Shown one piece after another: positions 1-14,000 of a stretch of DNA of 64,000 nt (positions are counted from its first letter, which is position 1; each line of letters starts with the position of its first letter). The notes beneath the pieces are model-generated. The model saw only the letters and a program-made list of their open reading frames with translations. It made no database searches and had not been told where the DNA came from. Made by a program: the position numbers and the translations under genes. Source of the DNA: Panonychus citri (Eukaryota; Arthropoda; Arachnida; Trombidiformes; Tetranychidae); assembly GCF_014898815.1 (NCBI RefSeq), contig NW_026515544.1, forward strand, positions 2,852,001 to 2,916,000. The letters are read 5' to 3'.

Positions 1-1011
1 CAAATGATCAGATAAAATGGGAGAAGATGATGAAGATGAAGAAGATGGAAAAAGAATAGAATAAAAAAAAGTGTTCTGGATTCATTGGAATATGAAGAAA
101 GAATCCTTGTTGTTTAGAATTGATTTTCCATTAAGAATTTGAGTCGAGTATTCAATAGGAACAATTCTGAATGAATGAATACCCACACACACACACACAT
201 TTTGAATGAACAATTACCATGGTAACAATAGTATTCATCATCTTCATGGTTCTTATCCTGGATTCACTATTTCTCCCTCTTTTCTGGTAGGGGGAAGCTG
301 AAGGATAGAAAATGAGGATTACAATGAGTTCTATGGGTAAGTATTCATTCATTTTCATGGGTATGATAACAATAAGTAATCAGAATCATCTTTAAGAATG
401 TTAATTTAATATAACAATAAATTTCTCAGAGTAACCATGAGTGGAAAGAGTTTTTCTTTTCCAATCAAGAGTATTCATGATGTTCCATCGTGATGAATTT
501 GTAATGCTCTTGAAATGTTTTCCTCGTTCATTAGAATAACATCAAGTTGAAAAAAAAAAAAATGAACGAAAAATTGGAGAAGAAGAAAAAAAGTATTCGA
601 TTGATCAAAAAAAAGATCTTTCAACGAAATTCTTTTTTAAATTCTTTATGATTTAATGTCATCCTTTAGGTTATCGTTTCTCGATTCTGAACATGTTCAT
701 GGCGATTTTTCATCTCCTTCATTGGAAACTTCTACAAAAATGAAATCATTGTCCATTTTCAGGTCAATCATTTGTTACGATTTTTTCAACTTTTTTGTTT
801 TCTTCTTTAACTTGTAATACATTTGAAATACTCATGACAAATTAATGATTAATTAGGTTGAAATAATGTTCATTTTCCTGAACACATCATGATATCCAAC
901 ATTTTGCTCATAAATCATGAACTTTTCAAATTATTGGTGAATCATCATCATCATCAACTAATCATGATTCATTGAAATAATAATCTTAAAACATATTGAT
1001 TTGACATTTTA

Positions 1012-1561
1012 CTGCGTGACCAATAATACCTTGTTTTTTTTAAATACCCTGTAACTTCTTTATCTTTGATTCAAACCTAATAATTTTAGTAACGAATTAA
1101 GCACTAGACTTGCAAGTTAAATATCCATCCTTTCAAAATGATTTTCAATCTACAGGGTGAGTGCCTCAAGGCTCCAAAGGTGGCCAGTGAATAATATTTG
1201 ATGGTTAAAATCGTAAAAAAAACCTGAAATTTACGCAAATTGAGCACTTAATTAGCTGATAAATCATTTTCTCGGAACTTTAAGTAAAAAATTGAGATCA
1301 ATAACGATAGATACTTCTATTTAGCATATTATGACACCCTGAAATAGATTATATACTAAATAGTAATCATCTAATCCCACTTTTTGTTATTTTATGAAAC
1401 CCTCTGTAACTTTTCGATAGAATGTCCAATTTTCGAAAATTTTATATATAAAAAAACTTCAACTAATTACTGTAAAAATAAGCAGAAAAAAAAGTTACTG
1501 TGCGTTAGTATTTAGATTTAAACGCCATACTCAAAAAAACAACATATTATTGGTCACCCAG
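1012..1561. mobile_element. 550-bp TIR element (MITE-like) flanked by TA
   Basis: The ends are imperfect inverted repeats. The left end begins CTGCGTGACCAATAAT and the complement of the right end begins CTGGGTGACCAATAAT; 26 of the first 29 positions agree. A TA dinucleotide lies immediately outside each end (1010-1011 and 1562-1563), as expected for TA target duplication by Tc1/mariner-type elements. The interior is AT-rich, has no long open frame and carries two related words, CCCTGTAACTT near 1050 and CCCTCTGTAACTT near 1400. I read it as a non-autonomous DNA transposon. The family name is not determined. Confidence 0.75.
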
Positions 1562-4500
1562 TACTTTTCCTATTTTTTTTATCTTAATGTTCAATACAAA
1601 AAATCAAACCACAATCAAGTGTAATTGATTGTGATCATTAGTTAAAGACAAAAAATCAAATATAATCTCATGATATCATGATAGTAATTGAGACTCAGAA
1701 TGAGAATGTGATTTTTACAATATATTTGAGAGAGGGAAAAGTTTTCCCGATAACTGGTCAGAAACCTAAAATGTGTTGACCATTGGGAAAACAACTTACT
1801 GAATATTAACATTCCGATAGTAGTTGAGACTGAAAAGCCAAACTGACCAACTGACCACAACTATTTTCATGATGAGGGGGTGGATTGTAAGTTAAATGGT
1901 CATGAAATAAACATGATAAAGTAGCTGAAATTTAGACGATTCCACCGTTATAATGATAATGAGAGAGATGAAAACTAAATTCCTTGACCAGTTGAAAGAA
2001 AAACTTTTTCTTCATCTCCCTGGAAACTGAATCTCTTCAATTCAGTGGGTATATATTGTCTTGACCATTATCATTAACATTGACAATAATAATCATCATG
2101 ATGAAGATAATGTTTCATGATAAAAAAAGGAAGAAAACAAAAAAAAAGAGTTCATCTCAAGTTGAATTTTATCGTTACAACTTACCTTTTCCACCCTCTC
2201 ATCATCATTATCATCTAAAGATGATCATCAACAACAATTTCCAAAAGGTATATATAAGTACCATGAACATTTCGGAATCCATCAGAATACTCTGAATCCA
2301 TAGGGAATCACTTAGAACTTTTTTCTCTCCTTCTAAAGTTACCAAAAGATTCCTGAGTAACATGAATTCCCACCCATGGAACTCTAGTTGCCTGGAGTGA
2401 TATTATATAATTATATCATCTTCATCCTTCTTATCATCATTCTGATCATCATACTGGATGCGTTTACTTTTTTCCGTCTCGATTTTATATCCAATGTATT
2501 CAGATGAATTCATGCAACTTCCGTGAAAATGAATAAACATACTACTCATTTACTCAGTATTCTGACTCATTTTCATAGGAATTTTCATCTCTCACCTTTA
2601 CCATGAATTCATCTTACACTTTTCACCTTCTTTATCATCATAATCATCTTTCCCTACTGATTTACCTTTCTTCTTATTGTTAATATACATTTTCTTCAAT
2701 TCTTATTCCCACTTGACTCTTCAATCTTCAATTTTTCATCTTCGTCATCAAATATATAAATTCCCACTTTAGAATCAGAGTGACCTCAACCTATTCGTTC
2801 AATTGTACACAAATAAACTTGAAAATTTCCAAACCAAAGCCCATTCTTATCACGATCTAGATTTTACAGTCAACATCAACATGAGATTTATACATATCAT
2901 GTTTCTGGTTGACTGAATTATATCAAGAAGAAGAGGATGAAAATGCCAAGATGACAAAGATGATTATCAAAATCAAGAGACGAAACTAACAGGGAGAGAA
3001 TTCTTAATCTTTCATCATCACCAGTTTCTCACCTAATATATTAACATCCTGTTCATCATCACTCATTCAAATTCATTAAATTGCATCACCTTAACCGACA
3101 AAAGTTACAGAAACTTTTTCAAGCTCATGATGTTTCATGATCTTTACTAGACAATGTTGGTCATTATCTTGGAACGTGAGTCCATTTACTAAACCAAGAG
3201 TAAAAGAGTAGATCACAATTCAACGTTTAAACGAATTGAAATCAGACTTATATTGAGAGAGCCTAAAAATCACTTCATCAACTCACTTCAGGTGGAAAAG
3301 GAAATGAAACATTTTCAATCCATTGACAATATCGGAGATTCAGATTCACCCCCACTTCCTTATGCTTACTGAGCATTCCCTTGATAATATATACAAAAAA
3401 TAAGAAAAGTAGAAAAAAATTCAAATCAAATTTCACCATCATCGTAATTCTCACACCTTTAAATCACCTTCAAATCTCTCTCTCTCTCTGCCTGAATACT
3501 AATGATGAAAATATTTTTACCAGATTAATATCATCAATCTAATTTCAATTCTGATCAACTGATGTCTTGAAGCTTTCCTTCACACTCTAACGAACTGATA
3601 TATATGTTCATGATAAGCATGATAAAGTTCATCATGTATATAAATCATATCAGATATAAGGTCTGAAACTTTTTTTCCTCCTCCTTGGATAAACATAATG
3701 TCAAAATGAAAATAACTTCATCATGATATTATTTTAATCCAGGTAAATATAATTTATCTTGTATATGAATTTTATCATCATCGTCATGAACAAGTGTATA
3801 AACGAAGAGTCTTCATGATAAATAAACAGAATCTGAATTTGTGTATTTAATAGTTAAACGTTCAGAAGTTTATTTGACATTCAGGATGGAAATGATTCTG
3901 ACAATGAGAATTTACAAATTGTAAGAGAAGATGAAGAAGAGAATAGAAAGAGGAAAGATAAATTTTCTTTTCCATCATCATCATCTTCCGGATGATGATG
4001 AGTAAATATCGTGCCTTAAATTGAATATATAAACATTTTCTTCATTATCATTATCACCATCATCATGAATTGCATGATAATCAATTGTTATAAATATCAT
4101 TTCATTAGGGAAAAAGTTTTTCGTTTCATTTCAGAACTTTTTTTTTCTCTCTCTCTCTCTCTTTCTCAGTTCATTTAAGATTAATCATCATGGTAAGTTG
4201 AAAGTTATCATGAACATTCAATCAAATGTTAATCAATGTATAATCATGAGGAATGGTGGTTGAAAATGTTATCATCGACATATACATTTCCAATGATTGA
4301 GGGTTGTTTTTTCATCTCATTTGAGAAACGATAACATTGAGGTCACCACTGATGAACATGATGATCAGGGTGATGTTGTATGAATGCTGGGAAAGCTTGA
4401 ATAGTCAATGAGTCTGAAACGACATTGAATCAGTGAGAGATTCATAAATCATCATTGAAATGCAATCAAATTAAGGATGAAAAAATTCTTGAAATAATCA

Positions 4501-5534
4501 ATTCTCATGAAAATGAACCATCATTAATGGAATTCAATATATGCAATCAGTAATATGCTCTTGATGATATCTTTCATCATCTATGTACCCACAAAGTACC
4601 TGAATCAGTTGCAACATCATCAACATTCTGTTGAAATTCAATTTGTTCGGGTTTTTTTTAAATTTCTGAATAAAATGTTGATCAAATTCTGAGGATTCTG
4701 GAAAGAAACATGAAAAGAGAGAGAGAGAGAGAGATGAACTCTAATGATCATCTCAAGCAATCTAGATTTTGAATCATGTTCATGATCATTAGGAATCCTT
4801 TACGATAATAGTATCAACAATATTTTACCTTTTTACATGAGAAATGATCAGATAACTCTGAATACATGATGTTTACATGGTGGTTGAAGCCATAGGTTAT
4901 CAAATGTTATTATTAACTCATGATAACATTGTACTAATATCATTTGGAATGTTATTAGATTGGTAATATTGTTGAATTTAGATGATAATTGTTTATCATT
5001 TCAAATCAATTGAGTATTATATAATCATTATCGAAGGTGAAACTATATGCAAAATAACAAAGAAATTTCGAATACTGAGTTTCTGAAAGATTCACAAGAA
5101 TTGAATCGATTTCAACTGGTATTATTAACTCTCAAGTATTCTGAATATTCAGGATAAATAAAGACATCATATCATTCAAATATCAACATGACTCAAATGA
5201 TTACCTGAAATCAATTATTTCAGTTTTTCTTCAGATTTTGTTATCAGATAAACACTATTTACACAGGAATATTAAGCTATTTTCACCGATTTTTTTGTGG
5301 TTGGCTGGGTGACTATTAGTCCTGGAAACTCAAGACTTAAATGCCAAAGTTCGTGATAATAAATTGCTACACTGAAAGATCATGATTGAGCAGATTCTCG
5401 TAGGCTTTATTAATTTACATCATCTAAGGCTAAGAGATTGTAAAGATGTCGACGATAGTCATGGGGAAAATTGGTCAAACTATCACCGCGATGACCTTGA
5501 AAGGTAATCTTTCAACAATGACCTGAACGACCTA

Positions 5535-6796
5535 AGTAGTAATAAAACTGCCCGGTCTGGGACGAAAAGTGCGCGAAAATCACCAGACTAAACCCATTTA
5601 ACAGGACACTTGATTAATTGACAATTAAATGTAAATATAAATGATTAAAATAGAATGACTACAGTAATTAATTAGATACCATCGGGAATTAAATTGATTT
5701 CTTAGTAGAAAAAATGTTAGTTAAATAATTACTAAATGAAATGTGTCCGGACAGCCTAGTTATTGGACACCTGCATAAAGCGCATCTAACTAAAGATACA
5801 TCATATATAAAACATGCAACAGCATGGTCACAGGGCGAGAATACAAGACCAACCTCATTATCAAGACATACTTTACATGTATATCTCGATAAATCTGGTG
5901 AAGTCTTGATAGTGGATTCAAAGATCTGGAAGAAATTTATAAACTTTGCCTGGCTTAGGTACGATTATTACGTACAATTATCTATTTATCTTAATTATCT
6001 ATAATTTATAGAAACGACGTTCGAGAAAGTGACGAACATCTAATGACCAATTCCTAATAATTAACTTTAACAAAAGACAACAGATGAAACAGGATGTTTA
6101 GTAAAAAAATTTAACACTTAAATTTTAGATCTTTTGTTTTTGACCTTTCTGCAACTAATCAATGAATGACATCTGGTCATATCTTTTCTTAAGAAACAGT
6201 TTTACACAAAAAAGATCATCTGAGAAAAGCTCACTTGTAATTTAGATTTAGACAAAACAAATCAAACAAATTTTATCAATCTTGAGCTAAACCGAACCGT
6301 CCTATTGAAATCAACATGAAAAAACAAAAATCAGGCCAAGTTTCATCATTTCTACAATTGTATATTTGAATATATTTAATAATCAATCTTTTATCTTCTC
6401 CAAAGAAAAAAAAGAGGATTTGCTCTCTTGGCGAAAAAAATTGCCAACATTTTGTCAGTTTTGAGATCGAAATCTATTGGAAATAACATTTTCAATCGCT
6501 ATGAAATACAATCATTAGAACTTGTGTTAACTATCATTCTAAAGAGAAAGAGGGCCAAAAATCAACCAACAATGATTCCAAAAAAAAGTGAATTGTGTGA
6601 CTATTCAAGGATAATTAGTGTTTCAAATAATTTTATTCACGAATTAACGGTTCCTCTCAGTGAAAAAATAAATAATATTAATAAATATTAATAAATCAAC
6701 AATAATTTATGTCTTTTATAATTAATACTTTAATTGCCCCCGGTCTGGTGATTTTCGCGCACTTTTTGTCCCAGACTGGGCAGTTTTATTACTACT
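5535..6796. mobile_element. 1.26-kb DNA transposon with 54-bp TIRs
   Basis: The ends are 54-bp inverted repeats (5535-5588 and 6743-6796) that differ at only two positions. Both begin AGTAGTAATAAAACTGCCC and contain AGTGCGCGAAAATCACCAGAC further in, so they stand out by GC content from the surrounding DNA. A GACCT pentamer occurs at 5529-5533 and again at 6797-6801, a possible target-site duplication (4-5 bp, with one unexplained A at 5534). Inside each TIR the words GTCTGG and CCAGAC can pair, giving a subterminal hairpin. Two interior open frames of 87 codons (5741-6004 and 6428-6691) show no motif I recognise, so the element is probably non-autonomous or decayed. The near-identical TIRs suggest a fairly recent insertion. 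Confidence 0.8.
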
Positions 6797-9700
6797 GACC
6801 TTGATCTTTCAATATAGCAATCGAAGATCGCTCAAACTCATATCACTCGAGCCTTGATTCTATTAGTTGCTGAGTTGAGAAAAAAGCAAAGAAAACTTCG
6901 GCGAAAATAGCTGAATAGTACAATGTATATTTGCGTAAACACTAAGTAATTCCTAAGAGGATAATGAATATATGCTCTGGTTCTGGTATTATTTTCATGA
7001 TAATTCATTGAATTATGTGTATATTTAAGATGATAAAGTTGGCGGTTTATTTTCTTGATGAAAATCAAAGTATTTAATTGAAGGATTCAAGGTAAAAGTT
7101 TCACAGTTTATGGAGAGTGTACAATATTGAATACCCTCTGATTATTCATACACGTTTCCATGATCCTCAAGGCCCCTCAAGGTATTTCCTTATCCTCTTC
7201 CTGGTTCTCTTTGATTCTTATTTTTCATGAGAAAACGTTTCGAAAGCATTTCCCTGATCATCATCATTCTCAATCTAAATAAGAAAATGTTATTTTTTTT
7301 TCTTCACACAGAATCTTTATACTGATCATGATACAAACATCCTGAGGCCATTATTCAGAAAATTGTTATTATCATTCGCTCTCTATAGCTTGTGATTACA
7401 TCTCAACAATCAACTGATTACATTCTGATGACAATAAGAGCTTCAGACTGTGTAATCTATTCAGAGGGTATTCAGAATGGGTGAGAATTTACTAAGATAA
7501 AGATAGATTCTCTCTCTCTCTCTCACACACTCCCAATATTCTGATATAAACGACATCTTAATCTGACAAAATCTTTGCAGTCAACTTGAAACTGTCAACA
7601 GAAGTTCCCATGAAAAGTTCAATTAGATGAAATTTATTATCATGAATGAATACCCTCCTTTTTTTATTGAGTCAATTTATTTTCCTTTTCTGTTGTTTTT
7701 TCTCAAGTAAAATTGGGAAAAAATAAACGAAAACCAGGAAAAAATTTACCTCCACGATTCTGGACTTTCTTTCAACCAATTCGAGGAAAACAGGAAAGTT
7801 CTGACTAAAATTTATTCAGAATATTCCAGTACAATGTCAATTCACTTACCCTGATCTTGAATACCTCTCATATCATTCAGACCTTTGTGTTACCAGAATC
7901 GTCAAGTGAAACAGTTTTATTATCATTTCATGAGAGGATTTTCATTTCTATCTCTTTGGCCTTACAAACTCAATCTGAATAAAAGAACTGAAATGAATTC
8001 ATGTTGAAATAAATTTCCCATTATCCTTAACAATTCAATGGATTGATTTGGAATCAGAACTTTTTTTTATCTGTTACTTACTTTGTTCATTTCACTCATT
8101 CTACTAATAACTGGAACTTTTTTTCTTACTTCTTCCTGATAATCAATGGAGATGAAAATGAAAGTTCTAACTTGAACACCAAGTGAAACTCAGACAGATT
8201 CAGTCTCAATTCTCATAAGGGAAACAAACTTCAATTCTGAAAAGATAAAAAAATTATCAATTAAATAGTGATTCTATTCACAGAGTAAACTACAGTATTA
8301 GTTGCAGTCTAAATATCAGAAAATTTGTAAACAAAAATCATATCATGAAAATGAACTTTTTTTCAATCACAAAACATTGAATTGAGAATCAGGATAATCA
8401 ATTAATGATTCAAGATGAATCTCAGAGTTTAAGATGATATTATTATTTTTCTCATCTCATGGTTAAAGAGATGAAAGTTCAACGAGTTTCCTGAGGATGG
8501 AAAAAGTTTTTTTCTCCTCACTTGTTCTGAATAAAGTTCTAGACACTTTCAAAGCTCTTTCAACTTATTGTTTGTTGGTTGACTGAGTTTCATGATGAAT
8601 TTTATCATAAAATGACCGAGACAATAATGATTAAAGAAATTCATTGATTCGTTGAGAGTCTGAACAGAAGAAGAGTTTCAAATATGTGGTGATAGAAAAA
8701 AATAATCGTGGTGATGATAATGTTCATGATGAAGATGAAACAACTTAGCGTGAAATGTTTACTCTCTTTCCTGGTCTATTTGTAGCGAGAAAAAAATATT
8801 CTCATTTCCTTTTAGAACTTTTTTTCTTTTTTCCCTTCGAATTTGTAGATTCACATGGGGAAGGAGGAAAAGTGTTCCATCGTTTGAGTGAAAATCCATG
8901 ATAAAGATGATAAGTTGACGAAGAGAATGTTGTTCATATCATAGATGCTGGAAAATTCATAAATCGTTAAAGTAATGATATCGAAATTAGAACTTTCTTT
9001 TTTGTCTTCTTCTTTTGGTTGGGTTGTTGATGAATTGGAATTAGAACTATTTTTTTTTCTTCTTACTTTTCATTCGATAATCAAATTCCAATGTAAATAA
9101 TTGAATCGTATTAATGAATAGTGAAAATTTTTCCATGGAAAAATGTTGATTTATGGAAGATATTTTTCCTTATGAATATTATCATTGTTTCTCATCATTG
9201 AACCATGTAAATGATTATAATTCAGTTTCATATGTTGAGTAAATAATGTCAAATGATTATATTGAGGGTGGAGTAGGTTTGAATATAACAACAATATCAT
9301 GGGATAAAAGGGAAAAAGAAAGAGAGGAGTAAAGTTCTGATAAAGATAATACTTCATGAGAATAAGAATTTGTAATAATATACTTTTAGTTTATTTTTTT
9401 TCTTCTTCTTCTCCTTCCTTGATATTCATCATGAAATATTCATCCTTATATCATGAAAGTGTATTGATGAAATAATATGAATGTATCCTGAGATGATATT
9501 CTGAGTATGCATGATGAAAATTGATAAAATTTGAGTAAATGTTGTTACCTATTAGAATGTCAATTTCTCAATAGTTTCTAATGTGAATGCGACAGGGAAA
9601 CTTTTTTTATTATTCTCATGTTTTTATCTCATTTCATCAACAATTTAGTAACAATGGAAAACCAAATTTACCTGAGTAACTTTTGTATCTCTTATCTATC

Positions 9701-11047
9701 TACATGATTAATCATTTACCTGTAAAGAGAGAGAGAGAGAGAGATGAAGATAAATGAATACAAGTTTGAAATATTTCTCTTGGACGATTTTACCTACAAT
9801 TTTATGAGTATTTCCCCAAAGAAGGTAAAAAGTTTTTTCTTTTACCTTGAAGGCATTTCCATAATTCAGATTTAATGAGATAACGATGACATGGTAACGA
9901 AGTATTTATTCACCAAGGGTATTCTCACAATTCACATCTGAATATCAACCATAAGTTTAAAAGATGTAACATATTTCCATCTTGAGAATTCTGATAAAAA
10001 AGAAAAAATTTCTTCTCAAATTCTCAACTATTATAATTTCCATGTATTATTATCACGTATTGAAACTTTTGTCATCATCATGAAGGAAATTCTGGTTTTC
10101 CTCCAATAAGATGAAATTAGCATTTCGATAATGATATTACATTTTAATAGTATAATTAATACAGAGAATTTAAAAATTCACTGAACAAGAAAAAAAAAAT
10201 GTTAACTGTTAACAAGGCTCATTAGTTGATGATGATGATGAAAAATATGCTGAATATCATGAACACATCATCATGAAGCCGGTTGATAAACTTTAATCAT
10301 TAACCGTAATCATTAGTAAAAGATTAGGGTAACATTTTACTTGGTAAAAAGTTGAAACTTTTTTTTTCTCACTCAACATTTTCATTGGATTCCCTTGGAA
10401 ACCATTTGTATCATTTTTGTTCAGGGGATCATGATGATGATAATTAGATGAAACTAAAAATAATTGTGATGATAATATGATATCTACATGATGATACAAA
10501 GGGTGGGAAACAAAGATATCTAATTAATCATCATTGATGTTTAAATAAGTTTTGATTGATTTAAATTTAGACTCAAGGGAAATGATTAGTATGATTAGTT
10601 GGATTATGAGAGTTTATAATTAGTTGAATAAATTGTATCTCTTTTTTAATTTTTCTGTTTTTTTGTCCAACAAAAAGAGTCAACTTTTAACATAGAGGGA
10701 AAATATTATGTTGATTTTGATTAGTTGAATGTTAATTAGTTGTTAGGATTTTTTTTTCGTCGTCATCATTTATAGTTGTGTATTCATTAAAGGACTTGAA
10801 TGATTTAGTTGATTATGACGATGATAAAACATTGATATTGGGCTAAGGGTTGAGATTGATGATGAGAAGGATGAAAATTGTAGCTTGATGATAGAGATGA
10901 GAGGAGGAAAATGATATTTGTGACAGAAAAGAGAGGAAAATATTATATTTTCTTGTTGGTTTTGTCTCTTGACTCAATCTCAGTGATCAATAAATTGTTG
11001 ACTTGGTTGGAAACACAGGAAAAAGTGTATTAGTTAAGGTAAAAATG

Positions 11048-14000
11048 TCAATGGCATGAAGAGGTCCATTGGAGTTTAGTGTGACCTGAATGTTTAATAT
11101 CAACTGAGGTAAATGTAAATTTATCCCAAGACTGACCAATAACTTTGAATGGTACAAGTGATTCTGGCGATGATCCGATTAATAATGATGTTGACTCTTT
11201 CCTTGACATTGGTGACCATTTAATGCCATCTCGAGTATAGATGAGTTTACCACCCACACCAAGTCCATCTTGACCTGAACCTTTAACGGGCGAAGATGAA
11301 TCGATTGCGATAACACGTCCAGTTAATGTCTCATAGCCAACCAATGAGTGGACATATGAAGGTAATTTCGTCCAAGAGCCACCGCCATTTTTACTTCGGA
11401 AACACTCAGTGTAACTATTGTTATTATCATGATAGAAAAGAAATAAAAATTTTATAATTTCAAGAAAATTCAAGAGAAGGAAAAAAACCAAACTATTAGA
11501 ATATAATAATAATAATATACATGTAAACATCCTCAACTTATTCGCATACCCTCTGAATGTTCAAGAAATCATACCCATGCATGTATTATAATATTTGATG
11601 AGAAAAATTTAAAATGCTGGATAAGTGAAATGTTAAATATGATAAATATTTTTGTAATAATCAGCAAATCTGATTGTGTTATGTTGGGCAATACTTGACA
11701 TAAAATTATTAGTTATTAGTTATTATTATAATCAAAAACTGTCATAGGAAATGTTTACTGAAGCAAAAATGATAACTGATAACATTTTGATAACAATGAA
11801 AAGGTAATCAACATTATATCATCATGGTTTTCATGGTGCCAGGAAAAATATTACTTTGAAAAAGAGTTATTCAAGTTCAACAAATTTGCCTTTTGTTAAC
11901 CTTCATCAAGTAATCAGATGAAATGATTATCATCATGAATGATGGAAAACCTCATGAACAGAAGCTGATGAGGGGATAGAAAAATGAAATTCATGTAATA
12001 TTAATATTATCATGTTAATATCTCTCCACAATGATTACTTATTATCTGATTCATTCTGTATAATAAAACTTAATGATTACAATACAATCTAATATATCAA
12101 GGTGATGTTGAGGTGAGAAAATTTTCTTCACCTCACAAAATCAATTCAGTAAAAGATTTTTTTATCTATCGATATTTTCATGGGGTCATCATGATAAACC
12201 ATTAATATGATTACATTATATTTATATATAAGAAAACTGATTGTTTGATAATCGTAACTATTCAAGGTTCTGGTTATTTTCATGATTAATTGTTAATCTT
12301 TAACAAGAGAATCATAATCAACAATATAGATACACACATAGATAATCATCTTAATCATCAATGGGATGAAAAAAAAGGCAAATATCTCATTTATCGTAAA
12401 TGTGATTAACTTTCAATTGTTAATCATTTTGAATCACTATCAATGTTATATGATAATCAATAATATATTATTATCATTAGAATCCAGAGTATCATGAAAT
12501 TAACATTAACTCATCTGATTGATAAAAGTTTCATCATGAGGAGGAAAAAAATAACAAAATTTCATATCCTGATATCATTTTGTCATTTACATGATGATGA
12601 TATTGATAATGATGATAATTTTCAACCAGAAACATTATCATCTTGAGTCATCTACACATTATAATCATTCATGATCATATTATCACCAATTGTATAGATT
12701 TTCACTGAAATTCATGGTTATTAACATTCGCATATTACAATTCTGCAAATATTCACATGGAAATCTAAGTAAAATGTAATTGTATGTTCATTATATATTA
12801 TTCATTACATTAAATTCATGTTATCATCATGATAATAGTTAATAATATGATAGTTGGAACATTTTTCCTTTACAATAAATGTGTTAATATTATCGTTGTT
12901 GTTGAAATTGAATAGTTGATTGAATTACTATTATTGAATAATCATGGGAGACAAAATTACTTTCATGCTAATCAAAAGTAAGGAAGAAGAAAAAAAAATA
13001 ATACTAAAAGTTAACAACGATAATAATAAGATAGTTTTACTATTGAACATTGTTTGAATCATCTTGTTGATTAGTATTATTGAGATGATATTATTGATCA
13101 TAATGGTCAGTGGGTTATAATGGTTACCTTAATGAAAATGTTATGTTGTGGTCAAGGTGATCAAGCCCTCATTTAATACTAAAGAAAATAAAACAAAAAA
13201 TCAATTACAGATTCAGAATGAAAGTATTTTCATTCATCATGATGAAGTAACATTGAAAATGTATAATCAAGAGGATGAAGGATAAAGATGATGATGTTTA
13301 ACCTAAATAACTGGACATAAGGAAGAGCCTTTTCCGGTCAATATTGACCATCAAAGTCAAAGTAAGAAAATAAGATGACCGAGTTTTCAGTTATGGGGAT
13401 TAGTTTGTTTACCTCGACTTTTTGTCTTCTTCTTTGTCCTCATCTTCATCCTTAGCATCTTCATCTTCTTCCTCTTCATCACTCATCTTCATTGTTTTGT
13501 TGCCATTATTTGAATCATCTCACATTAATTATAATCATTTGATGAAATTGGGTAACGTGAATAAAATATTTTACTGGTTAGAAAATGGTAACAATCATTG
13601 TACTATATTATTAACTTTAATCATAATTTAGTTAATTACCATCATTACTATCACAAAGCAATCAATTTATCACTTTGTTAATCTTATTAACTAACTGATT
13701 AATAATAGCTTAATACCCTTGAGCTTAAAAGTTACTTTCAGGTTTCCTCATGAAAATCAAAATCAAGGATGAAACTTTTTGCTTTCTCTCTCTCTGATCA
13801 CAATTAACTTTGTTAATCAGTTAGTTACTTAGTTAAACTAATCAGTTAATTGAATTTCTCAACGTTTACACTTTGTCGATCTCTTTTATATATTTATACT
13901 TAATTGTTAACTAATTCATTTGATTACTTTGCATGATTAAACATTCAATCAAAGATTGTAAAATAATTGCTACAAAATCAAAATGATTTATCATCAATAA

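Larger units (their letters stand above)
183..9744. repeat. Scattered dinucleotide microsatellites
   Basis: Several short perfect or nearly perfect dinucleotide tracts lie in the gene-poor left arm: (CA)n at about 183-199, (CT)n at 4146-4164, (GA)n at 4716-4734, (CT)n then (CA)n at 7508-7530, and (GA)n at 9726-9744. Each is 17-23 bp. They are ordinary simple repeats with no sign of a function. Confidence 0.85.
1..11047. other. Gene-poor AT-rich region with two TIR elements
   Basis: I see no exon chain, RNA gene or recognisable protein domain here. All open frames are below 90 codons and of low complexity. The sequence is dominated by imperfect ATC/ATGA runs (TCATGAT, GAATAC, TTCTGA words), short dinucleotide microsatellites and a recurring AGAACTTTTTTT-like word. 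The two inserted TIR elements are listed separately. The region may be the distal regulatory DNA or a giant intron of a gene to the left; the sequence alone cannot decide. Its composition matches the long introns of the discoidin-domain gene that follows. Confidence 0.6.

Noticed and set aside
5741..6691. Two 87-codon frames as possible host genes
   Set aside because: Both lie inside the 1.26-kb TIR element, show no recognisable domain and are better treated as its decayed interior.
13422..13631. Serine-rich 69-codon frame
   Set aside because: It is a translation of a TCA/TCT triplet repeat within an intron.
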